A stretch of DNA of 64,000 nt from Podocnemis expansa (lineage: Eukaryota > Chordata > Testudines > Podocnemididae), in the NCBI GenBank assembly GCA_007922195.1, contig ML681995.1:1253982-1317981 (forward strand). Direction: 5' to 3'. The first letter of the stretch is position 1, and each line of letters starts with the position of its first letter. A program made the position numbers and the translations under genes. A model generated the notes under the pieces. It worked only from the letters and a program-made list of their open reading frames with translations. It was not told where the DNA came from and did no database searches. Shown piece by piece: positions 25,871 through 39,879 of this stretch.

Positions 25871-27379
25871 ACTTTGGAGTACCTTATTAACATAGCTACT
25901 ATGTAATGTAAATGTTACATAGCTTTATATTGCTGAGAAGATAATATGCATCACTGAAGATAACGTGCACCACTGAGCCAATAACCCTAACCCCCAGTCT
26001 GATAAGGAGCATCAGGTAAGTAGCCTTTGGGAGGGGGGTGTGCCAAACAAATGAGCAAGAATAACGACCTTTTAGTGCTGCATCCAGTAAACCCTTATAC
26101 ATAGGAAAGACAGCTGCAACTTGGTATTTAAAAATAAGTGTTTACCTATTTACAAACAAGTGGAAATAAACTAGGCTGGAAACAGACTGGGCAATTTAAG
26201 GATGCATCAGAGGATGGAGTACCCTTCTGCCCAGCAGAAGCAAAGTCCAATTTATAAACGCATGGTGAAGTTGTGTTTTGAACCAGGAAGCTGCTATATA
26301 AAAGTTCTGTTTCTGACTGCTTCAATTAGAGAATTAGCAGTTGATTTCAATTAGTGTAGCTAGAGGGTCTTCCAAGGAATTTCAGTTATCATCAGGATAT
26401 GTAGTTTCCAAGCCAGGTAAAGATCAATGTCTTCATGAGCTCACTGTCCCCTATATCTGGATGAAGCATACAGGAGTAAGCATGTGTGAATTGCTGAATG
26501 CTGATGGCATAAATCTGATGGCTGTGTTCAAGTGTCATTTACATTGCACTTGGTGGGAGAAGTCTGAAAGAAGGAGAAATAAGTTAAAACTCCAAATGGG
26601 GTATCCGGAAAGTCTCAGATAAAACTAGTATTTTCCACTGCTTTGACAAATCATGCTATATGAAGCAGATGGTGCGGGAATGACTGCAGTGAAAAGAAGT
26701 GCAGGGACTTGTACTTTCAGTGCATTCACTGCCTACCTCTCAAATCCATTCAGTTACTAGGAACACAAGAATGAATGGCATATGCACACTCTAGATGGCT
26801 GATGTTCTTTCCTGGGCAACGATCCACTAAAGAATTCAGAGTATATATATTTGTTAGTTTTATAACCGAGAAGTGATTTGACTACACTGAGCTTCCTGCT
26901 TCTTCAGAATGTGCAGAAGCCATATTTACTATGCTCAAGCTTCCTGGGTCCTAACTGTAAATTGGCTCTTGACTGAGTAGCACAACAAGGAGGGACATTA
27001 ATTGTGCCATTAGAACATTCACTAGCACTAAAACCAAACACACTTCTAGATAAAATTAGAGACCACCACAACCATCTATTCTCACTAGATGGTCACTATC
27101 TTAATTCACAGAAGGAAAGAGGAAAACATGGTATTGCTGTCTTGTTCACTCTGGTAAGGGAATCCACAACTGATCAATGGGTCCTCCTTCTGGAGCAGCC
27201 ACTTTGCAACCTTATAGCTGTCCAATGAGGCAAAATTGGTCTAGCTCAGTCTTAAAGATCCTGTTATCCAGATTATCTACCTCTAATTATCAACAAATGA
27301 TGCCAAACCAACCTTCTCTGAAAGGGTGAATGAACAAGTGGATGGGTGGGTGGAGGGGGGAGATGAGGGGAACGAGATG

Positions 27380-28695
27380 ACATGATCAATCTTGATTTTT
27401 GTAAGTCTTGACAGTCCCACATGACCTCCTTATAAGCAAGCTAGGGCAATGAGGCCTAGAAGAAATTAATATAGAGGAAAGTTCAGGGGGTTGAAAGATT
27501 CTATTCAAAAATTCATTTGCCATGAAACTGGGAAAGGATATACCTAGTGAAGTTGCAAAGGAATCTGCCTTGATGTAGTACTATTCAATGTTTTTCTTAG
27601 CTACTGATGATGCAGCAGAGAGCATACTGAAACACAAACAGCACCAGAGGCGGGAAAAACAAGATTAGAACTCTTCAACAGCTCTACATGTGGAGAACTG
27701 TTTTGAAATCAAGAGAATGAAAAACAAAACCACCCTAAAATATAGAATAACTGGCTAGACAGTGCTACTGTAGAAAAAGTTCTGAGTTTATAGTGAATCA
27801 CAAACTGAATGGGGCAATGTTGTGATACAGCTCCAAACAAACTAAAATGTCCTGGCACTATTCAGACATGTCACATGCAAGACAGGTGGTAACTGTCCCA
27901 CTTTGCTTGGCAATGGTGAGGCTTCAGATGGAGTACACTGCAGGGGTGTTAAACTCATTAGCTATGGCAGGGCAGATTTGACTTAGATGTACTTCAAGTG
28001 GGATGTACATATCAAATTGAAAAACTGGGGCACTCTCCTGGCATCACAGAGTGCTGTGCATGTGAAACTGCACTCCATGATACCACACTCTCTATTAGGG
28101 AGAAAGTCTTGTGGAGTGCAGTCTTACATAGCCAATGCTTCACAATGTGGCAAGACCCAACACCTTTGCAGAATCCTGGAATGGTAGGTGAGACCACACA
28201 CCCCTGCCTTATTAGGGCCAGATGGAAGAGGTTCAGCCCACTGGTCACATGTTCGACACCCCTGGAGTACAGAATCCACTTCTGAGACTTCAGAATCCAC
28301 ACTAAAACATGGAGGACAAACTGGAGTGAGTCCAAAGGAAAGCAAAAGAATTTTAAAAAACTGTCAGAAAACCTGACCTCCAAGGAAAGGTTAAAAACTG
28401 CATGCGTTTAATGAGAAAGAACAACATCTGAGGTCTATTAAAGATGAGTGACCCCCACTTTCACTGTAAGGACAAGAAATAATCTGTAGCAAGGGAGATT
28501 TAGGTTAGATTTTAGGAAAATTAAGATAAACTATGAAGAGAGAATCCTGAAATAAGCTTCCATGGGAGGTCTGGAATTCCCATCACTGGAGGTTTACAAG
28601 AACATTTTGGATAAACATTTGTCAAGGATGGTGTAGGTATAGCTGGGCCAAATCTCTTGAGACCCCTTCAAGCTCTACCTTTCTGTGATCTTGCA
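27380..28695 (+). mobile_element. CR1 LINE, 3' part, interrupted by a hAT MITE
   Basis: CR1 words appear in order: GATTTTTGTAAGTCTTGACA near 27394, ACATGACCTCCTTATAAGCA near 27420, ATAGTGAATCACAAACTGAA near 27791, GAGTCCAAAGGAAAGCAAAA near 28328, GCAAGGGAGATTTAGGTTAG near 28490, and GAGACCCCTTCAAGCTCTAC near 28659. The MITE at 27948-28266 splits it. The copy is heavily mutated and encodes nothing. Confidence 0.8.
27941..28265 (+). mobile_element. hAT MITE inside the CR1
   Basis: Ends CAGGGGTGTTAAACTC and GTTCGACACCCCTG are inverted. The flank GGAGTACA occurs on both sides (27931-27938 and 28264-28271), and CR1 similarity resumes after the second copy, so the octamer is a target duplication. 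The exact left boundary is uncertain by about 3 bases. Confidence 0.78.
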
Positions 28696-31600
28696 GAGAT
28701 TCGCCAGGCTACTCAGTTCCTCAGCTGAGAGGGTCTGATTTCATATGCAGAATGCCCTGCAAGTACACTGTCAACCAAATGACAAACATGGCCTTCTTAT
28801 ACAACTTTATAACCCTCCCACCACCATTACTATGCTTTCCCTGGTGCAACTCTCTCTCAATCCCACTGCCATCAACTGCAATGAGATATGGAGGTCAGTG
28901 TCACGTGATAGACATTGCTCTGCATTACCAACTGAAACTAGAAATTATCAGGCACACAGCATAAACTTCTCTGCACAGGTGGCAGCAAATTACACCTTTC
29001 TTGCTCAAGTAGCAGTCCCTAAGCAAAACTGCCACAAAAATGTACTACTTCCTCCCATCATGAGCCAACATCCATAATGAGTATTGCTCCTTGGGGGCTA
29101 TAGTAAGACACTTGTGAAGGAAGTCTTAAGATCCTCTTGGTCATACTGTGCAGCCTTTTAGACTCGTTTGGTAGGATTAATCTTTCCAGAATTCTCAGGT
29201 TCAAGTGAACTCAAGGCAGGACAAGTATAACTGTGCTTGTTCTACAGTTTGAGAGACTTTACCATGAACACTGCACTATAGGCTTATCCCATGACAAGCC
29301 TCCAGTTGCAGTTTTCAAGTTCCCATCACCTTCCCCAGTGAGTAATATATTGGATCTTTTATAGGTTAGCTACAAGTCAAAGTTCCGGGCAGGTTTGAAC
29401 CGTTGCTGTCGATGGCATTATGAACTGCAGAAATCACAGATAAGGAAGTTATTAAAAGTGGCTTCCTATTAGCTATGATGTTTAGTAATGATGGCAATGA
29501 ATGCTTCTGTAGAGAGACAGCCAAGAGACTGAACATAAAAATAGTATTCAGTGGGAGTGTTTTGTACCGGCTATGTAACTAGCAAGAGTAGTCCTGAAGA
29601 TCGTAGCTGCTGATCCCAACTGGAAAGCAGAAGTGAGCATATAAGAACTCTAGTGAAGTTAGAAAATTCCCTTGGTAAATGTTGGAAGGTTCTGGAGAAG
29701 CTCTTTGTGTCTGGGACTTCTTGAATTTTGTGCATTTGTTCAGTGTTGAGTAAAAGATTTCTCCAGATTTCTCTACAAATACAAGGAGACAGACTTCAAG
29801 GTTCAACACTCATGTGGAAACCTCTTCTGGTTTAAGTTTGAAATACATGGTTCCTGGCTTGACTGCCTCAAGGTTAATTTAAGGAACATCTCTGTTTTTA
29901 GACCTGGATACAGTTATTTCTTAGTTCCATGATGGTTCTTTTATCATCTCAATGCACTGTCAACAACTACTTTGTGATTCTTCCAAGGTCCTCCCTTCCT
30001 ATAAAGGAGCAGAGAGTACCAGTGGTTTGCTTTGTAGCCCTAAGTGCCTCTAGAGCACAGCTCTAGATGAAAGCCTTACAAAGTCCACAGTAGGATCTAA
30101 AATGTTTACTGTTGCACTTTGTATCTTTTGGCTGTCCTAGTTCAAGCCAGAGTTACCAAACATTCTGGAAAGAGATGTCTTAAGTTCCACAAAAGGAATT
30201 TCTTACCCAAAGCTGCATAATCTACATTTTGGAAGTCATTAATAAGAATCACCATTTAGCTACACTGAGCAATTAGTTCATCTTATAGAAATCTTTAAAG
30301 TCGAGATATAATACACAAGCCATAGTGTAAATATTATATAATTGAAAATTAAAGGTGATCACTTATTTCCTGAAATACTTAGAACCAAAAGGCTAAAAAA
30401 TGCTTCAATTGTTATAATTAACCAAGCTTTTACACCCCCTTTTAAAAGTATTTAGGTATTCTGAAAGCAAAATTGAATCTACACTGCACAAAAGTAAAAA
30501 ATATTGATTTTTAAACAAGTTGCATGGTAGATTTGATTAAGTGGTTTCCTTTCAGGAATTGATTCCAGGGTTCAATTTCTCCTAAAGCAGTTATTTATCT
30601 TATTAACAGCTAAAACCTGTAGGAGATGCAGCGTCATTAACTTTTATAGAAGGGAGTGTATCTACACTGAAATTCCATTATGATTCAAGATCTTGATGTA
30701 GTCTAAAAACAATAAGTTTAATTTTCACTATATTCAGATACTGCATAGATGCAGCCTCTAGAAGCAGATAGTGAACAAAGCTAACAAAAGATTGGCTGTG
30801 TTCGGCACGGGAAAGAAAAGAATGAATGAGAAGTATGTATGACCTAAAACAGTGAAGCAGTAGTGCACAGAACTACAATAAGTAATTCCATCCAACTCTG
30901 AATATATCTTGTATAAAATGAAGAAACCCCAAAACCTACGAACCTAGAACAACCTTGTTTAATATCTGGATAAGATATATTTAAAAGCCTCACTTGAATT
31001 CAGAAGTTAGAACATTTCACTTGTAAAGCAGATATTCTGAAGATGAATGTGCGTGAATACTCAAACTATTTAAAACAAAAACTAAATGAACTACAGAACA
31101 AGATTAGCAAGGACAGAACCTAAAGCTTTTTAAAAATATGCACAAGAATTTCCATTATTTTTGGGAATTGTATTTTAAATAGGTACCTGTTTAGCTGTAT
31201 TTCTAAAATTAAGATTTATTTTAACATACAGAATATGGAAAACAGGAAGTCTAGGTCTGAAAACTTTTTGGTTTGGTTGTAAAAAGCAGCAGCAAGTCTC
31301 AGATCTGTGCTGCTTTTCCTCTAGCTTTGTAAGTTGTCTTTTCTAATACAATTACTCCTTGAACACCTGTCAGCCAGCCTTTGATTGAAGGCCGATATAC
31401 TGATCTCCAGTGAATATTAATACATCTTTTTGCCATCAGTCATGTAATGTTTATTTTTGCATTGAAAGTTTTACTTTTAAAGAAAAGCCAAGGTTTAGAG
31501 CCAGTTTTTCTTCTCCCAAATGGCAACCTCCTAAAATACTGTGAAAAGGCCAAGCCAACGAGTAAGAATGCATACGCTACTATAGGGTTCGAATCTTTGA

Positions 31601-31726
31601 AGTAGTGTCAAAATCTGAATGTCTTCACAGTTAAGGATTTGCCTTGATACTGTTCTTTCTGCCTTGTTTGTAGTACACATGCTGGAAAAACCACCCATAA
31701 TTTAACAAACAGGAAGGCATTTGTCA

Positions 31727-32530
31727 AGGCTTTTTCCCCACTCTGGCACTCTGAGTGCAGAAGGTGGGGGCCCGCAACAGGCCAGGAAAGCCACTGGCCT
31801 TAAAGCCTGCTCTTAAAAGTCTCCAAGGCCTCCAATTCCTGGCCTTGGAGTGGTATCGCTGCCACCACCCAAATGCAAAAAAACCCCTTGTGACCCAGGA
31901 AGGCGCACTTGGGAATTCCTCCCTGTGAGGTACTTGCAATCCTCTTTATTTCTCCTTCAGGAAAGTGACTGGACCCCAGCTGCAATATGAGCTGGAACTG
32001 GAACAGGGTTCCCTCTAGTAGCTGCCTGTGCAGTCTAAGGCACAGGCACACAAACCTCTTGCCTTCCAGGTCACAGAACCAGAACTTGCTTAAAAGGTAA
32101 ACTCTTTAATCAAAAAGAACAGATGATAAACACAGAGAGTTGCTTCTCTGGGAATTAACTTAGGTAGTTACAGGGTAGTGGGGTGGGGGGTTGGGTTACA
32201 TGTGCTTAGCACAGAGAAATCAAAAAAACAAGCCAAAAACAAAGAAAATACCCTGACCGCGTCTAAGTAAACATTCCCTGTTCTACCCACGCCTGGTCAG
32301 TAACAAATTTAACTTATCTCTGGTAAGGATGTTGCTGGATTCTTCCTCAGGCCCCTCTGGCCTCCTCCTGATCCTTCCAGGAGCTCTGCTGCATCCAAAC
32401 AGGCCCAGGCCAGGCTGCTGTTCCCATTCAAAAAGCTGTGCTTCGTTCCTATTGGCTGTCCTGGGACTCACTGACCAGAGTGTTAACCCCTTCCTCCCCA
32501 AGGGTTATTACAGCACTTATACATAAAAAG
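31727..32530 (-). mobile_element. Probable solo LTR, minus orientation
   Basis: Begins TGTCAAGGCTTTTTCCCCAC then TCTGGCACTCTGAGTGCAGA, a pattern I recall as the reverse of an abundant sauropsid LTR. Later CTCTTTAATCAAAAAGAACA and AAGGGTTATTACAGCACTTA fit the other end. No coding region adjoins it. The right boundary and target duplication could not be fixed. Short open frames within it are not genes. Confidence 0.45.
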
Positions 32531-33882
32531 AGAACGATATGGTTGTAGGGAGGGGGCTACAAGATTCCTTTACTTGCACTCATCCTCTGCTCTAGGTCAT
32601 CTGTCACGAGCCCTCAATGCACATCGTGTGTCAAGAATTAAGGAACTGTGGCCTGAATTTTGAAGTGCATGCAGGGGAAAAAAATCCACCTGCCAGCTGC
32701 TGTTTGAAAGAGGGCTCTCTGACCAGTGTTCAGAGGATGAACAGTGGGATGTAGAAGCTAGCTGCCACACAACCATTTTGTGCACCAGTCAGAGGGTTCT
32801 TCTTTGGAATGGAGACCGCGGCTTGCAGCACAAGTGCAAGCAACTATGGAACAGAGTCAAAGGCTGGGTATGAAATTCAAGTGAGTGTTTATAAAAGCAA
32901 AAGCAATAAGGTGTTTACCATCTGGGAAGTGCTCTCATTTCCTGACATTTTGTTTTATATGAAAAAGCTTAGCGCCCTGACAGACATTCCTGTACAGCAA
33001 TCACTGCCCCATTATGGAAAATGGAGTAGCCACATGCTGCCATTGTTTCTGCCTAAGACCGGTTAAAAGTTCCCTGTGGAACCTATCTGGATGGTCAGTA
33101 TGTGGCATTTAAGTTATTTCAGGAAGTTTGCTGTTCTGTAAAGGGATTGGTCTTGTTTATATAGACTATTTATGAACCACAGTAGATGCTCATTACTATA
33201 CTCTTAGCTATGTTAAAGTTAATATTGTCCATGATCCCATGCAGTCTGGAGCATTTAGACTTCTGGGGTGGATTAATCCCCTGCTGGAATTAAAGTGAGC
33301 AAAGATCGAGACTGATCTGCCTAATCTAGCTCCTATTGATTTTGAACACACAACAAAAGTGGAGTGAATTGCTTTTGAACTTTGGCTAAAGCACATCTAA
33401 CTTAACGTACAGAAGTCAAAACTGGCAGTGTGCATGCACATTTAAGACTCTACCCCCCCCATCTTGATTACCGCTCCTAAGACAAAATAAATCCTTCTGT
33501 GCTTTTCCAGTCATCTCAGCTCCAGCTTTCATGAGCAAGCACACCAAGTTTCCACAGAAAAATGAAGCAGGAGTCATTCCCCACTCAAAGTTTTCTTTGA
33601 ATTAATGATGTTCCTTTTAACAAGCTCTTTAAAACCTCTGTTGATAATACTTCATATAGTTGTCATACCCAGCAGATGAATCCTGAACTCTAATCACTCA
33701 AGTATATTTAGAATAGTAGTATTAGACATTCAAGTTTACTTTTTAACCCCAAAGGTTGGTTTCCATCTCAGATGTTTTATTTCTAGCCTTCAGCGCTTCT
33801 GTTTTGATACTGAAATTAACATTACATGTTTCCATGAACCTCCTAGAATCATAACCATTTGGTGTATGGGCAAAGTTAGCCC

Positions 33883-33975
33883 AAGCATCTGAGGAAGTGG
33901 GATCTTCTCCCATGAAAGCTCATGCAAAAAATAAATCTGTTAGTCTTAAAGTGCCACACAACTCCTTGTTGAATT
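33883..33975 (+). mobile_element. Penelope-like tail, solo copy
   Basis: Reads CTGAGGA at 33889-33895, a stem GTGGG / CCCAT, GAAA, then AGCTCATGCAAAAAATAAAT, CTGTTAGTCTT and AGTGCCACACAACTCCTTGT. Same block order as the other tails in this window. Confidence 0.82.
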
Positions 33976-35512
33976 AAATAAGGTCTTTGGCTCCTAAAAA
34001 AACAGTTCTATTAATGTACAAGGATAAATAAAATTTAGCTCCTGCAGCTACATTAGCTATGTAGTGCAAATAGTAAAAGGTAGAACACATTTAACTAAGT
34101 CAGATACATAATGTACAAGAGGAGTCAATGTGAAAATCTAAGTCATTTGTCACACACACTAAAATGTGCATCTTTGAAATTGCCTCAGGTTGTCTTATTT
34201 ATTTTTTAGTGACCAGTGTCATTAAGAGTGGGTTTCAGAAGTATTACAATATAAAATGAATTTTCATATGACATCCCAAAAATTGTCATTGAAGAAGTGG
34301 TACACATTAGAAATACAGGGTAGTTCCGATTAAAACAATCTGAATCCACAGTATTAGACAGCACAAAGATTAGAGATTAACAGAGGCAGAGACCAATGTT
34401 AAATCTGATCATTGAAGAAATCTCAAAATTGGAGAAGCATTAAAAAAAAGTTTAATAGGTTGATTTTTTACTTACAATTAACCTAACAAACCCTAGACCC
34501 ATTCTGAGTATTTAAAAAAAATAAATCTCTTCCCTACTTCACACGAAATACAAGTAGAATTATGCACACACCCAAACCCCCTCCCAATTTCTGAAATTTT
34601 ATACCCTATGCCCATCCTTAAGACATTTGCACAATATGGAGAACCATCTGGGAGTCACTGTCAAACACTTGTGCTGTAATTTAAAGTTTAACCTTAAATG
34701 GAAGACCAGCTAACTCAATAATTAGCAACACTTCTATGTAGGTATAGTACCCTTAAAAAGCCAAGAACTGGACTTGCATGCAAAACCTGAAAGCCTTAAT
34801 AATCCATTCTGTGTCTACAAAGTTCTTACCTATAACAAGGTTTGACAGTTGTTTAATACAGCTGCACCACCTGCAAGCTTGTTAGGATCTTGCATAGCTA
34901 AAAGCTACTTCATTAGACTTTCTTAGTAGTATCTTTGCTTGATAATGTACTCACTTTTGCAGACACAGGCTATTACTAATAAAAATCCCCATTATTGCAT
35001 CCCAGGAGTGACTGTCTTAAGGATATACAAGTCAATAAGATTGCTAACCAACTCCAGGTAGAGCGTACCGAAAGAGAAACCCCATCTATTAAAGCTGCAT
35101 TACCTTGGAGCTTAGTCTGACAACATGGCTATCTTGACAGATAGCAATAGCCTATGCAAATCTGATCCTTGATTACCTTTCTCTTTATAAAAAATAAGCC
35201 AGTGAGTTAATACCTACACAGAAATATGAGCTATAATCACTAAAGACAGCAATACCTTTGCCCAAAACACTAGCAACGAGAACTCTCTGCAGGCAAGTGT
35301 GTTAAATAAAAGATTAATTTGTTCAAATCCCAGGAACTTTGCGTGTGGGGGAGCAGATGGGTACTGGGGGTTTACATGGGAGAGAACAATGTCAGAATAC
35401 CTAGAAACTGCCAGTATTGCCAGAAACAAGCTGACAATCTTTACACCAGAGCCTCTTCCACACAGCCCCCATAAATTACTGAAACCATTCAGGTAGTACA
35501 TCTGCAATGTAT

Positions 35513-35590
35513 TCATAGAATCATAGGTTTAGAAGGGACTGTGTGAGGTCATGTAGTCCCACCCCCTCTTACTATAGCTTTCAACACTGA
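35513..35590 (-). mobile_element. CR1 LINE 3' tail fragment
   Basis: ATTCATAGAATCATAGGTTT then AGAAGGGACTGTGTGAGGTC is the reverse complement of the CR1 3' terminus with its ATTCTATGA unit. Only about 80 bases are recognisable. Confidence 0.75.
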
Positions 35591-36698
35591 ACGCCAGAAG
35601 GGTTCGTATTTCTCCAAAAAGAGAAAATGTATTTTGCATTGGTTCTTTGGAGGAACACAAGAAAGAAAAGCCAATTTGTCATTCTTCCACAGCACACTGT
35701 AGTCTGAAAGTTCCCTTATATTATTTGGTAGTTTTAGGTATACATCTATATATTTTTAAAGAAAGTTTCAAGTATAAGCAAAATGTGTTCCACACCAAAG
35801 CTAATGAAATGACACACTCAACATCTCCGTGCAACAACAGCACTGTAGTAAACTCATTCACACAGCAGCAGTGGACACAGGGACACAGTGCACAACAGGC
35901 TAACATGGGGGAAATTTACACCCCAGTTTGCCACAAATTAAATACATCGGATCACCTTCAAGGAGAGGTGTGAAGGAGGAAGATAAAGAGCTGTGGGAAT
36001 AAACTGCACAGTAGGATTTCAACACCCCAAGTTAAATCTCATCAAAATCATACCAACTTCATTAACTAAAAAGTTAGAAACTTGAATAGAAATGGTATGC
36101 TATGCAGAAACCATCAATTGATCTTGATGAGATACTTTACAGAAGCTCTGTGTCCAGTTACAATAGCAAATTTATACACATGTATAAAAATGCAACTTAT
36201 CTGTAATGATGGAACTGTCATAGGTCATTTTGTTTTGCCACAAATTCTCAGATGTGGCCTCCAATAAGTTATTTCAGTTCACAGATCTACTTTTGCCAAG
36301 TTTTGCTGCCATATATTACACCCAAAAGCCTCCCTCCCCACCCAGGTTTTGTTTCTTTTTTGAAAGCTTCTTTGCTTTTTGTTTTGAACTAACACCCTCT
36401 AAATCTTCAATCCACCCCTTACCCCCTCCCCAAACTCAATCCAGATTATGGGAGAGATGTCTGAGTTGGTGGAACTATCAAAAGCCAGCATTACTTATGA
36501 AAGGAATCGTTTCCTTCTTACTCAGACCTCCAATTGCTAGACACCTCCCTTGCAAGAGTGGAGGAAAGGTGCCCAGATTCATGAGATGCAGAGGGGAGAT
36601 AAGTATTTACAAAACTGCCATCCTCAGTGTGCCCCCAAACCTCAAGGAGTTCAACTTAGTCAGTCATGCTGATTAGGCAAAAAAACACTTTTCTAAAG

Positions 36699-36850
36699 CA
36701 GTGGTTCTCAACTACTGTGTTGGGACAGAGTGCTTCACCGAGACATGGAGGTAGTTGGAACTGGCCTGGAGGGAGGAGGTTTGTGTGTGCTGCCGAGTCG
36801 CAGTGTCCTGCCAAGTGTGTTGTGACCCATAAAAAGGTAGAGAACCACTG
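36699..36850 (+). mobile_element. hAT MITE, CAGTGGTTCTC ends
   Basis: A 152-bp element with inverted ends CAGTGGTTCTCAAC and GAGAACCACTG. Flanking octamers TTCTAAAG (36691-36698) and TTCAAAAG (36851-36858) agree at 7 of 8. Confidence 0.88.
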
Positions 36851-38324
36851 TTCAAAAGCCTGCCAACATATACAAAACATGAGAAATCTCACATTTGGCT
36901 TATTATATAAACAAAACTCAGGACATCTGCCTTTTGCAAAAAGCCACAATGTTCTAATCATTGGCTATAGGAGATTTTTGTGAACATACCTTGGAAGCTA
37001 CTTTACATTTGCTAAAGGAAGCCTAAAGACCCTTCAGAAAACCAAATCCTTTCACAGTAATTCTTGATCTAGTCTGCTGTTTATTATGGAGACTCAGTGA
37101 TGGGTTCTAAATGCTGTATTCTAAGAGCAGGGGATGAAGATTAGCAGTTCTGCTGCTATTCAGTTTCACAGTAATCCCTGGTAGTCTCTACATGAATTTC
37201 TCACAAGTTCTCAGAAACAAGTACTTCAGTTGTGTACGGAAAGTACAGCCCAAAGCTGCAGGGATGAATTCACCTCTACATTCTATTGGGTGGATACAGA
37301 AGAGAATAGGTAAAAATAGAGCCAAGACTACAGTTCAGGTTTTCTATAAGCATGGATGTTTGCACAGCATTATTGGAGGTTTTCGTAAGATGATCAGAGC
37401 TTTTGAAAAGCAACCACCAAAAACTTCTGATTCAAACAAGTTTTTACAGCTCCCTCAAAGTTGTACTTGGTCATAGCATGCCCCAAGTGCCTCTGAAGCC
37501 GCAGTAACCAGCCAACAACCGGACAACAGATAATTGCAGCCCACCCAACATTTTCACATCTGCACTACACCACACTGAGTTTTACTAATAAAGGATTTGA
37601 GATGAGGGACCAGTTTAAGCTATATTGTTCCATTACTGCCCAGTCTTATTTTGCTTAATATTTCATAAGAGTTGAGGGAAGAGTTCAGGGAGCATCCTTT
37701 TCACTTTACTAATCAGAGTAAGCATCAGCAAGATCAATGTGAATAGGGTCTTAAAAATATGAAACATGACAGCACCATCACCATAAACAGGACTCTAAAG
37801 GGAAGATATTTAGAAGGACAAAATTGATGGAAAAAAAATCATCTTCTGAGATGCAATTTGCCTAAAGGTTTGTGGGAAGTCCTTTTACTGCATTTTAGCA
37901 TTCGACTGCCTTGTAACAGAACAATGAGACACTGCTTCTCTGAAGAAAGGATTGGAAAGTTGCTAGGCAAGAATCTTCAAAGACATTTTGTGCAGGGATC
38001 ACCTCTTTCCTACAAAACAGAGGGAAAGGACTGCTTGTCTCACTTGCCCTTTCAGCTGAACTATATACCCAGTTGGGGGGGGGGGGAGTCATTTATGCAC
38101 TGCAACCCAACAGTTAAATCTTTCAGTTACACATTCCAGCCTCAGTTGCATCAGCAGTGTGTGCTGTGACTCCGGATGGGTCTGGACCCATAGTTTGACA
38201 AACACTGCTCAAGAGAAGCACACACAGAGAAAAGAGTGAATGGACTTTGAAACAAGAAAGAAGGATGGAGGTAACTATCTGGAGACTGCCAATGAGACAT
38301 CCAGAAGCAGCGCAGGAGTGCATA

Positions 38325-38365
38325 TGGTGGGTTTTTTTGTTTTTTGTTTTTGTTTGTTTGTTTTG
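38325..38365. repeat. T/G-rich low-complexity tract
   Basis: Runs of T broken by single G, directly left of the nested transposon stack. Confidence 0.8.
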
Positions 38366-39128
38366 GGATGGGTGAGAGGAGCAGAGCCATAACTATAGTG
38401 GGATGAGTGGGGCATTGCTCCAGGCACACCAGAGAGCCTCCATTAACGGGTGTTTCCCCCACTGATCGCCAGAGCTGTCCTTAAGGGGGGGGCTAAAGGG
38501 GCAACTGCCCTAGGCCTCACGCTTTGCGGGGTCCCACACAACCGGCAGGCGTAAGGGAGCAGGGACCTTCAAGCTGAGGAGCTACCCTGCCCAGGGAGCA
38601 GCTCTGGCTGGTCAGGGAAGGGAATTCAGACAGGCAGCATTTGCTTATAGTAACTCTTCACTTAAGTAGCCACCTTCCCACAACTGCTCCCTGAGGGGAA
38701 GAGAAAGGGCAAGTGTTGAGACAAAACTTATGGACCCAGCCTCAGTCAAGCAAATGGGGGACAAAGTCAGGAGAATGTCACATCCCCATCTTTTACAAAA
38801 CAGGACCTTCTCTGAATTTACATCAGCAACTCTAGAAAGCATTTGAGATATTACGGAACTTTTTTCCTTCTACACTTAGCAAGAGTTTTCAGTCTTCAGA
38901 GATGTCTTTTTGAGCAAACTTCTCTGTGCAGACAATGATCTATTATACTTGAGAGAGAAGACCCCAGACTAGCACTTATATGGAAATACTGGGTTTTTAG
39001 GGTTAATGGCCATCAATCAACACATTAAAGAAGATTTTTGTCCTTCCTTCTGCACTGTAAGTATGCCCCATTGTCATTGATTGCAGTCAGAGCACCAGTT
39101 CCAAAGCATGGCAAAGAGGAAAGCAACT

Positions 39129-39240
39129 GTGGCCGTGTGGGTCTAGTTTAGCGAAACAAACAAGGAGTCTTGTGGCACATTTACAAGCTAACAAATTTTT
39201 AAAATCTTTGAAAGTGCCACAAGACTTCATTTGTTTTATA
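39129..39240. mobile_element. Penelope-like tail fold-back pair
   Basis: A minus-strand tail piece (AACAAACAAGGAGTCTTGTG, then GCAC) is followed after a short gap by a plus-strand piece (GTGCCACAAGACTTCATTTG). The two are inverted copies of the same tail block, separated by about 35 bases. Confidence 0.75.
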
Positions 39241-39879
39241 TCAGGGTATCTGAAAGGAGCAAAGGTCCCTTGTTTCTTCCTCTCATCCTCAAACAGTACC
39301 TGAGTTTCATTACTTACATCACCTGCAAAGCAACAAGGAATGTATGAATACATATAATTAAGACAGGAAAGGAGAGAGTCAGGTAGCATAAAGGAAATAA
39401 CATGCATTAGACAATTGGAATCCAGTGCTTTAAGGTGAGAGGACCTGGATTTATTTCTTGATATTATCCAAAAATAGCATCTCTCTGTATTTTCAATTTA
39501 ACAAAAACTTGATTTAAGAAAAATTACTAAACTTGTAAAATTGTGCGCCCATCTTGAACAAAAAACCAGAACCACAAAGAAGAGTACCTCCAGATGCTCC
39601 TGTCCACTTGGCTGTGAGGTTAATGAAATATCACCATGACACATTCAGTATTGCCTACCCCAAACATCAAAAACAGTCACAAGTCTGGCTTAAATATATC
39701 ATTAAAACTCACTTAAATAGAGAGATGTTTAAAGAAATAATAAATGAGGGGGGAGCTATTTTCTTTGACTTCTGGGCTTTGAGCCTTTAGGATAAAGTCG
39801 GGTCATGTTTTTCTGCTTCTCTGCAACTTTTTAGCCTGAGGGCTAGACATTTATGATTTTAAAGAAAAATGACACTGCC

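Noticed and set aside
36230..36676. 148-codon plus-strand frame
   Set aside because: No domain, low-complexity Ser/Pro content, and no splice or repeat support.
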